Shown here one piece after another: positions 59,000 to 64,000 of a stretch of 64,000 nt of DNA. The stretch's first letter is position 1. Every line of letters begins with the position of its first letter. The stretch lies in NCBI RefSeq assembly GCF_030407765.1, contig NZ_JASDCU010000012.1, positions 62,001 through 126,000 of the forward strand, in the 5' to 3' direction. This DNA is from Microbacterium sp. APC 3901 (GTDB lineage: Bacteria > Actinomycetota > Actinomycetes > Actinomycetales > Microbacteriaceae). Made by a program: the position numbers and the translations under genes. The notes below the pieces were generated by a model that searched no databases, was not told the origin of the DNA, and saw only the letters and a program-made list of their open reading frames with translations.

Positions 59000-60406
59000 T
59001 CAACCGATCGGAGAGGGGGTTCCGTCGGCGACCGGCGTCTCGACCTCTTCGGCCGGATTCCGGCGGATGCCGATCCACGACACGACCCCGCCGAGCACGA
59101 GCAGCGCCGCCGTGACCCAGGCCGCGTTGTGGAAGCCCGCGAGGTCGAGAGTGCCGCCGATGATGGTCGACAGCATCGCGACGACGAGCAGTCCGGCGAC
59201 GCGCGAGACCGCGTTGTTCACGGCAGAGGCGATGCCCGAGCGGGACTCGTCGATGGCGCCGAGGATCGCCGAGGTCAGGGGAGCCACGGTGAGGGAGAGC
59301 CCCAGACCCAGCACGATCATGGCAGGGAGCACCTGCCACCAGTAGTCGAAGTCCTCGCTGACGACGAGCAGCATGAGCGCGCCCACGGCCATGATGAGCG
59401 GTCCGACGGTCATGAAGATGCGCGGCCCGAATCGACCGGCCCACGAACCCGCACGCGAGCTGAGCAGGATCATCAGGATCGTCATCGGCAGGCTCGCGAG
59501 TCCTGCCGCTGTGGCGCTCAGACCGGCTCCCTGCTGCAGGTACACGCCCACGACGAAGCCGTTCAGCGACAGTGCGGCGTAGACGAAGAGCGTCGCGAGG
59601 TTGCCCCACGCGAAGTCGCGCACGCGGAACAGCGACAGAGGCATCAGGGGAGAGGACGACCGCTGCTGCCGCACGAGGAACCACGCGAACAGGGCTGCGC
59701 CGATGACTCCGGGCATCCAGATCGCGGGAGACTGCCATCCGAGGTTGGGCTGCTCGATCAGCGCGAACACGACAGCGCCGAGACCGATCGCGCACAGGGC
59801 TCCGCTGAGCCAGTCGACCCGCACGCCGCTCGGGTGCTCCTGCAGCTTCAGACGGGAGAGCAGTACGAGGGTGACGGCGATCGGCACGACATTGATCAGG
59901 AAGACGAATCGCCAAGACAGGAAGTCGACGAAGAGCCCGCCGAGCAGCGGGCCGACGAGCTGCGCGGCGGTGGTGAACGCCGTCCAGATGCCGATCGCCC
60001 GCGACTGCACGTCGGCGCGCATGGTCGCCGTGATCAGCGCGAGCGAGCTTGGAACGAGCAGCGCACCGGCCGCTCCCTGCGCCGCTCGGGCGATGATCAG
60101 GATGAGGGGGTCGGGTGCCGCGGCGACCGCCACCGAGGCCACGCCGAAGGCGATCAGGCCGATGCGCATCACGAGCACCCGGCCGTACGCGTCCGACAGC
60201 GAACCTGCGAGCAGGATCAGCGCGCTGAGGGTGATGAGGTACGCGTCGACCACCCACTGCTGCGTGGTGATTCCGCCACCGAGTTCATCGCTGATCGCAG
60301 GAAGCGCGACCGTCACGACGGTGCCGTCGAGGAAGGTCACGAAGGATGCGAGGACGGCGACGGAGATCACGAGCCGCTGCAGCGGCGCGAAGCGAGAGGA
60401 TGCCAC
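59000..60406 (-). CDS. MFS exporter (DHA2-like)
   Basis: The 468-residue protein has helix 1 LVISVAVLASFVTFLDGTVVTVALPAISDELGG, motif A GSLSDAYGRVLVMRIG and motif C-like segment AAQLVGPLLGGLFVDFLSWRFVFLINVVP. It should expel drugs or metabolites by proton antiport. It starts at a GTG, with TAGTGT 6 bases upstream (60418-60413). No regulator is adjacent. Confidence 0.9.
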   Translation of the reverse strand: MASSRFAPLQRLVISVAVLASFVTFLDGTVVTVALPAISDELGGGITTQQWVVDAYLITLSALILLAGSLSDAYGRVLVMRIGLIAFGVASVAVAAAPDPLILIIARAAQGAAGALLVPSSLALITATMRADVQSRAIGIWTAFTTAAQLVGPLLGGLFVDFLSWRFVFLINVVPIAVTLVLLSRLKLQEHPSGVRVDWLSGALCAIGLGAVVFALIEQPNLGWQSPAIWMPGVIGAALFAWFLVRQQRSSSPLMPLSLFRVRDFAWGNLATLFVYAALSLNGFVVGVYLQQGAGLSATAAGLASLPMTILMILLSSRAGSWAGRFGPRIFMTVGPLIMAVGALMLLVVSEDFDYWWQVLPAMIVLGLGLSLTVAPLTSAILGAIDESRSGIASAVNNAVSRVAGLLVVAMLSTIIGGTLDLAGFHNAAWVTAALLVLGGVVSWIGIRRNPAEEVETPVADGTPSPIG

Positions 60407-60412
60407 AGGCTG

Positions 60413-60418
60413 ACACTA
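60413..60418 (-). promoter_or_regulatory. Leaderless -10 box of the MFS gene at 60406
   Basis: TAGTGT on the minus strand, 6 bases (CAGCCT), then the GTG at 60406. Confidence 0.5.
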
Positions 60419-60444
60419 CTGCCGCCGGGGCGCATGAGGGGCGG

Positions 60445-61515
60445 TCAGGTGGTCGCCGTGCTCGCGCGATACAGCTCGCGCAGACCCGCCGTGCCGCGCT
60501 CGGCATACGCCCTGCGCTGTCGCTCGGCACCCGTCCCGTCGGTGCGGATGCGTGCGATGCCCTCGCTGACGAAGTCCTCGTCGCCCAGGCGAGCGAGCGT
60601 CGGACGCAGCCTGTCGAGCAGATCCGACAGGATGATCCAGAACGGTGCGATCCCACCGCTCGCCGGATCGACGAGGCGCGCCTGGGTTCCGTACCTCGCC
60701 GCCGTCCACAGCGAGGCATCGACCACGTCGACGCCGATGTCGGGTACGTCACCGATCTCGTCGCTCAGCATCAGCGCGCGGGTGAGCGCCACGGCGAGCA
60801 GCGTGTCGTCGACCGTCAGCTGCGCGTCGAAGACCCGCACCTCGACCGTGGGGAATCGTTCCGAGACACGGATCGCCCATGACAGCGAACCGGCGTCGGC
60901 GATCGCCGTCATCGCGACGAGCTGATCGACATGGGCGCGATAGTCGTCGAGGTCGCGGAAGTGCGGCGGGCTCCACGACGACGGGAGTCGCCGGATCAGG
61001 ATGCTGCGCCAGCTGGCGAATCCCGAATCCCTGCCGTGCGTGAAAGGCGCGTTGCCGGTGAGGGCCAGCAGTGCGGGGAGCCACGGCCGCACCCGGTTGA
61101 GCACGCGGACGCGCTCTTCGTCGTCCACCACCTCGACATGGACATGCAGTCCGTTGACCTCGTGCTCGCGGGTGATCTCGACCAGCTGGGCAGCGACCGC
61201 GTCGTAGTGCGGTGAGGAGACCACCGTGAAGCGGCTCGGCGAGATGAACGGAGTGCCTGTCGAGGCCATGATCGCTCCCTGATCCGCGGCGTACGTGCCG
61301 ATCAGGCTGCGCGTGCGGCGCAGTTGCGCCTCTGCATCCGCCCTGGTGGTCGAGGGCGACGTCGCCGACTCGAGCTGACAGGTGAGGTATTCGGGGGTGA
61401 GGCCCGCGGCGGCATCCTCGGGGATGCGCTCGCGCGTCTCGGGTGTCATGGCCGACGGAACGAGCGTCTGCTCGTCGAGCAGGACGAACTCCTCCTCGAC
61501 GCCGAACCGGGCCAT
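60445..61515 (-). CDS. Carboxylate-amine ligase (GCS2/YbdK family)
   Basis: The 356-residue protein has the glutamate-cysteine ligase 2 pattern: MARFGVEEEFVLLDEQTLVPS, then ESATSPSTTRADAEAQLRRTR, HEVNGLHVHVEVVDDEERVRVLN and FPTVEVRVFDAQLTVDDTLLA. Such enzymes form a gamma-glutamyl-cysteine-like bond with ATP. In actinobacteria several paralogues exist with uncertain substrates, so I do not assign one. It lies downstream of the small Rho-N gene (61527) on the same strand. Confidence 0.9.
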   Translation of the reverse strand: MARFGVEEEFVLLDEQTLVPSAMTPETRERIPEDAAAGLTPEYLTCQLESATSPSTTRADAEAQLRRTRSLIGTYAADQGAIMASTGTPFISPSRFTVVSSPHYDAVAAQLVEITREHEVNGLHVHVEVVDDEERVRVLNRVRPWLPALLALTGNAPFTHGRDSGFASWRSILIRRLPSSWSPPHFRDLDDYRAHVDQLVAMTAIADAGSLSWAIRVSERFPTVEVRVFDAQLTVDDTLLAVALTRALMLSDEIGDVPDIGVDVVDASLWTAARYGTQARLVDPASGGIAPFWIILSDLLDRLRPTLARLGDEDFVSEGIARIRTDGTGAERQRRAYAERGTAGLRELYRASTATT

Positions 61516-61526
61516 CTACGCGGGCC

Positions 61527-61793
61527 CTAGTGATCGCGCAGAGCCGAGATGAGCTCGGCCTTGCGCTTGCGGCTGTAACCGGTGAGGCCGATCTCCTTGG
61601 CGCGAGCGCGCAGTTCGTCCACGGTCCAGTCCTCATAGTCGCCGTGCTCGCCGCCTCGGCGCCCCACGGCGCTGCGCCCGTCGCGGGCGGCGGCGTTCGA
61701 GATCCGGGCGGCTTTCTCCTTCGAGGCGCCGTCGTCGCGGAGCTCTTCGTACAGCTCCGGATCCTTCAGCGAACTGTTCCTGCGTCCTGGCAT
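61527..61793 (-). CDS. Small DNA/RNA-binding-type protein (Rho N-terminal-like)
   Basis: The 88-residue protein has a basic N-terminal region (MPGRRNSSLKDPELYEELRDDGASKEKAARISNAAARDG) and a C-terminal Rho-N/SAP-type helix pair (YEDWTVDELRARAKEIGLTGYSRKRKAELISALRDH). Proteins of this layout are common in actinobacteria, and the SAP part is a likely nucleic-acid contact. GGAGGAAT precedes the ATG. Confidence 0.82.
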   Translation of the reverse strand: MPGRRNSSLKDPELYEELRDDGASKEKAARISNAAARDGRSAVGRRGGEHGDYEDWTVDELRARAKEIGLTGYSRKRKAELISALRDH

Positions 61794-61916
61794 GTCGATT
61801 CCTCCATCGCACGGCGGGAAGCTCCGAGTCAAGCCCCTCAGGCGCTCGGGGCCGCGGGCCTAAGTTTGTTCACCGTAGACGGGTGCCTCCCCCGCGCCCG
61901 CAAGAAGGGAAAACCG

Positions 61917-62081
61917 ATGAACATCCTGCTGATCATCATCATCGTGGTCGCCATCATTCTGGCCATCACCGGCGGGCTCGTGCAGTCCCTGCAGTTCCTC
62001 CTGTGGGTCGGCCTGGTGCTGCTGGCCATCGCGGTCATCGCCTGGTTGATCCGAGCGATCTCCGGCAACCGCACCCGCTGA
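61917..62081 (+). CDS. Small membrane protein of 54 residues
   Basis: The protein has two hydrophobic stretches (NILLIIIIVVAIILAITGGLV and FLLWVGLVLLAIAVIAWLIRAI) and a short basic end. Small hydrophobic proteins of this type are common in Microbacteriaceae next to stress genes. AAGGGA stands 7 bases before the ATG. A strong hairpin follows the stop codon. Confidence 0.65.
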   Translation: MNILLIIIIVVAIILAITGGLVQSLQFLLWVGLVLLAIAVIAWLIRAISGNRTR

Positions 62082-62089
62082 TCCACGCC

Positions 62090-62115
62090 GTGAGGCCCGC
62101 TTCGGCGGGCCTCAC
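62090..62115. terminator. Convergent terminator with UUCG loop
   Basis: GTGAGGCCCGC-TTCG-GCGGGCCTCAC is an 11-bp perfect stem with a stable tetraloop, between the small membrane protein gene and the CsbD gene. Confidence 0.75.
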
Positions 62116-62127
62116 TGTCGTTGAGGA

Positions 62128-62331
62128 TCAGTCTCTGCTGTCGCGCAGGTTGTCGCCGACGTTCTTGGCGGCGTCCTTCACGTTCTCGCCGGCCTGCTTG
62201 GCGGAGGCCTTCGCCTGATCGCCGCGGCCTTCGGCCTCGAGCTTCTCGTTGTCGGTCGCCTTTCCGACGCCTTCCTTGATCTTCCCGCCGGCCTTCTCGG
62301 CTGCGTTCTTGATGTCGTCTGCTCCGCTCAT
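62128..62331 (-). CDS. CsbD family stress protein
   Basis: The 67-residue protein is hydrophilic and helical: MSGADDIKNAAEKAGGKIKEGVGKATDNEKLEAEGRGDQAKASAKQAGENVKDAAKNVGDNLRD. It fits the CsbD family of general-stress proteins, often induced by osmotic or nutrient stress; the function is unclear. AAAGGAAT precedes the ATG. Confidence 0.9.
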   Translation of the reverse strand: MSGADDIKNAAEKAGGKIKEGVGKATDNEKLEAEGRGDQAKASAKQAGENVKDAAKNVGDNLRDSRD

Positions 62332-62440
62332 GGCGCGATTCCTTTCATCATTCGATCAATGGATCCCCACCGTCGCACGGGGCGAGAATCCTGCACACGG
62401 GATTGACAACAGAGAGCACTCGTGACAGCACCGGCGGCCA

Positions 62441-62469
62441 TCGACGCGGACGCCGCAGACGACTAGCCT
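62441..62469 (+). promoter_or_regulatory. Possible promoter of the Cys/Met-rich protein
   Basis: TCGACG (62441-62446), 17 bases, TAGCCT (62464-62469). The -35 is weak. A GCGGG/CCCGC hairpin lies in the leader, which ends in a GGAAG-type site before the ATG at 62535. Confidence 0.35.
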
Positions 62470-62534
62470 GGCCCCAGGCGGGTGGTCCTGCCCGCTCTCA
62501 CCTCGACTGCGGTCGACGAAGGAAGCGGTGGAAC

Positions 62535-62936
62535 ATGGACTCGATGATGATGGGCGCCATGCGCTCGAACATGATGTCGATGCCAGACATGGCGACGATG
62601 GACATGTCTGTCCTGCAGGCGTGCATGGACGCGTGTTCGGCATGCGAGCAGGCGTGCACGGTGTGCTCGACTCAGATGATGGACTGCTCGCCGGCGTGTA
62701 TGAACTGCGCCGACATGTGCAACACGATGATGCGGTCGATGATGCGGATGCAGGGCATCACCCCCGCGTCGATGATGGCCATGCTCGACGCCTGCATCGT
62801 CATGTGCCAGACGTGCATGGACGAGTGCATGCAGCACGCCGACCACAGCGAGGTCTGCAAGATGTGCGCTCAGGCCTGCAAGGACTGCATGGACGCGTGC
62901 ATGGCGGTCAAGGACATGATGATGGCGACCGCCTGA
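62535..62936 (+). CDS. Cys/Met-rich copper storage-type four-helix protein
   Basis: The 133-residue protein has 18 cysteines, mostly as C-x2-C, C-x3-C and similar spacings on helices (QACMDACSACEQACTVC; ACMNCADMC; DACIVMCQTCMDECM; CKMCAQACKDCMDACM), and 33 methionines, many at both ends. This is the pattern of Csp-type four-helix bundles that bind many Cu(I) ions in the core. No export signal is present, so it is probably cytosolic (Csp3-like). Copper binding is inferred from the pattern. No copper pump gene is adjacent. Confidence 0.82.
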   Translation: MDSMMMGAMRSNMMSMPDMATMDMSVLQACMDACSACEQACTVCSTQMMDCSPACMNCADMCNTMMRSMMRMQGITPASMMAMLDACIVMCQTCMDECMQHADHSEVCKMCAQACKDCMDACMAVKDMMMATA

Positions 62937-63000
62937 GCGGTCCCCGCATCGTCCTCGGTCGTTGAGCGAAGACGGCGAAGCCGCCCGAGACGAAACGCGC

Positions 63001-63348
63001 TCAGCCGACTGCGACGTTGAACTGCGTGCGGCCGACGGCCAGCACGCCGTAGCGCACGTGCAGCGCGATCGGCGTGCCCACAGGAGCCTCGAGCGCCGCA
63101 CCCGAGGCGTTCCACAGAGCGTGTGACGTTCCCTCGAGCGTGCGCACGAGCAGATCGCCTGTGCGGGGGTCGGAGTGCTCGACGATCGCGTCGGCCCACT
63201 CGGCGGACGTCGCCGAGGCGATGCGCGCCTGGATCAGGTGCAGCGCGTGACCCGACGCGAACGAGGAGCAGGCGAATCCGTGCCGGCACATGCACGCAGA
63301 ACGCTCACGCACCGAGAGGGGCGAAAGGTGGTTCAGCGGCGTGGACAC
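63001..63348 (-). CDS. Hypothetical small protein
   Basis: The 115-residue protein starts at a GTG with an AAGGAG site 6 bases upstream. Segments include SVRERSACMCRHGFACSSFASGHALHLIQARIASATSAEWADAIVEH and a beta end, GVLAVGRTQFNVAVG. The C-x-C-x4-C cluster near residue 22 might bind metal or form disulfides. I recognise no family. It follows the Cys/Met-rich gene by 64 bp, convergently. Confidence 0.6.
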   Translation of the reverse strand: MSTPLNHLSPLSVRERSACMCRHGFACSSFASGHALHLIQARIASATSAEWADAIVEHSDPRTGDLLVRTLEGTSHALWNASGAALEAPVGTPIALHVRYGVLAVGRTQFNVAVG

Positions 63349-63442
63349 GGTGGTCTCCTTCGTGAGCGGACGTTCCGGCAAGAGTAGGTCGGCCCCGCGA
63401 GAGAGGGGAACCCGCGCCGACACGGTGTGAAACAAACGGGGG

Positions 63443-63448
63443 TAGACT
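63443..63448 (+). promoter_or_regulatory. Leaderless -10 box for a 28-codon leader ORF
   Basis: TAGACT, 6 bases (CGCCGG), then a GTG at 63455. The same geometry as the other leaderless starts in this window. No -35 is clear. Confidence 0.45.
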
Positions 63449-63454
63449 CGCCGG

Positions 63455-63541
63455 GTGCTGTTGTCGAAGAGTGCTCTCCGGATCCCGGATAGAGCGCAGT
63501 GGGGAGCCGTGGGCGCGTACAGCGCCACGGACAGAGTCTGA
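63455..63541 (+). CDS. Candidate 28-residue leader peptide
   Basis: GTG 63455 to TGA 63539-63541 encodes 28 residues (opening V-L-L-S-K-S-A-L-R-I). It begins exactly where the leaderless box predicts. It may be a regulatory leader of the FBP gene 122 bases downstream. No homology is known. Its last codons overlap a strong hairpin (63507-63530). Confidence 0.4.
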   Translation: MLLSKSALRIPDRAQWGAVGAYSATDRV

Positions 63542-63644
63542 CGATCGGCCGGAGGCGGAACATCCCGTCCCCGGAGCCGCGTCGTACCCGGCATCCACTC
63601 GGATGCCTTCTCTCACTCTCTTCCTCTGCCGCCGTCCGCGGCTC
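63507..63644 (+). promoter_or_regulatory. Leader hairpins with attenuator-like structure before the FBP gene
   Basis: Three elements follow the leader ORF start. A hairpin of about 9 bp with one bulge spans 63507-63530. GGCATCC-ACTC-GGATGCC (63590-63607) is a perfect 7-bp hairpin followed by TTCTCTCACTCTC, terminator-like. GAGCCGCG (63574-63581) and CGCGGCTC (63637-63644) could pair across that hairpin. No other gene fits the 315-bp gap between 63349 and 63663. Confidence 0.5.
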
Positions 63645-63663
63645 ACACGAAAACACCTCTCTC

Positions 63664-64000
63664 ATGCGTCCCATCGACGAGCGCACCCTGCGCGCCTCCT
63701 TCATCAACGCCTCCCGCAAGGAGGTCTCGGACCTCACGCTGCCCGCCGGCTTCGCCGATCTCGACTTCGAGAAACTCGACTACCTCGGCTGGGTCGACCC
63801 CAAGCTGCCTCGCCGCTCGTACGTCGTCGCCTGGGTCGATGACGTCGTCACCGGAGTGTTCCTTCAGCGCGCCGAGCAGCGCGTGATCTCGCGAGCCCAG
63901 TGCTCGTGGTGCGAGGACGTCACCCTGCGCCACGACGTGCAGCTCTACGTCGCCCGCAAGGCCGGCCCGGCGGGCCGCAAGGGCGACAGCATCGGCAACC
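63664..64000 (+). CDS. FBP domain protein (EF-G-binding, FusB-like), 3' end outside window
   Basis: The open frame runs off the window after 112 codons. Segments MRPIDERTLRASFINASRKEVSDLTLP, DYLGWVDPKLPRRSYVVAWVDDVVTGVFL and the start of a zinc-type C-x2-C (CSWCEDVTL) match the FBP family, whose members have an elongation-factor-G-binding helical domain and a C-terminal treble-clef zinc finger. FusB-type proteins free EF-G stalled by fusidic acid. No ribosome binding site is clear before the ATG. A structured leader precedes it, so expression may be tied to translation status. Confidence 0.85.
   Translation, partial: MRPIDERTLRASFINASRKEVSDLTLPAGFADLDFEKLDYLGWVDPKLPRRSYVVAWVDDVVTGVFLQRAEQRVISRAQCSWCEDVTLRHDVQLYVARKAGPAGRKGDSIGN

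Noticed and set aside
58826..60925. Plus-strand open frame of about 700 codons opposite the MFS and carboxylate-amine ligase genes
   Set aside because: It spans two conserved genes on the other strand and shows antisense composition.
1..64000. CRISPR arrays, tRNA or rRNA genes
   Set aside because: No regularly spaced direct repeats, no cloverleaf-like segments with CCA-type ends and no rRNA-like sequence were noticed; short tRNAs could be missed by eye.

Overview
The window is strongly GC-rich and densely coded, with GTG and ATG starts, many 4-bp ATGA/GTGA gene overlaps and many leaderless promoters. Together with several small families typical of Microbacteriaceae (the MGKL-type DUF7882 proteins, DUF6458, DUF1206, DUF1684), this points to an actinobacterium, most likely Microbacterium or a close relative. 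It reads as ordinary chromosome. I see no rRNA, tRNA, CRISPR array, transposase or prophage genes.

Layout. Bases 1-3448: a cyclophilin-like lipoprotein, a zinc alcohol dehydrogenase, a MarR regulator, a divergent metallo-beta-lactamase-fold protein and an NTF2-like protein, with palindromes between the divergent genes. 3536-7740: a LacI regulator, an amino-acid/amine permease and a YtcJ-type amidohydrolase, followed by a terminator. 8036-15120: a D-Ala-D-Ala carboxypeptidase, then a sugar-uptake operon on the minus strand (binding protein, two permeases, GH1 glycosidase) with its own LacI regulator. One operator motif occurs at both the operon promoter and the regulator promoter. 15222-16496: an AAA ATPase gene behind two large palindromes. 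16679-18691: glutaminase, a NIPSNAP-like protein, and a BLUF blue-light receptor coupled to a 72-residue protein. 18860-22510: an ABC exporter with its own histidine kinase and response regulator. 22603-25229: a luciferase-like oxidoreductase coupled to a GH13 enzyme.

26031-33431: a divergent seven-gene glycosyltransferase and WcbI cluster. 33447-34483: three adjacent genes for small proteins (families A, B and C here), each with a second copy elsewhere in the window (A 49191, B 25248, C 38390). 34521-38746: DNA polymerase IV, an ArsR-ArsC fusion, and a DUF6458/PAP2/DUF1206 membrane operon. 38785-47742: a DUF1254 protein, a drug exporter with its MarR and twin operators, an OpuC-type compatible-solute importer without an ATPase, a second MarR, an FMN reductase, a DUF1684 protein and an old-yellow-enzyme reductase. 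47768-53905: a ThrE-like exporter, an alcohol dehydrogenase, an SRPBCC protein, a CYP152-type P450 peroxygenase and a CDF transporter. 53902-58938: a truncated binding-protein-like lipoprotein, an integral membrane protein, a coupled three-gene set of membrane-anchored proteins, and a GH114 lipoprotein that appears to start at CTG. 59000-64000: an exporter, a carboxylate-amine ligase, stress-type small proteins (CsbD and others), a Cys/Met-rich copper-storage-type protein, and an FBP (EF-G-binding, FusB-like) gene with what looks like an attenuator leader.

The most useful structural signal is a repeated start architecture: a TANNNT box, 6-7 bases, then ATG or GTG with no ribosome binding site. 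It appears at more than ten genes and fixes several start codons. The best candidates for undescribed biology are the FBP leader, the A/B/C small-protein families, the palindrome-controlled AAA ATPase and the coupled set of membrane-anchored proteins.
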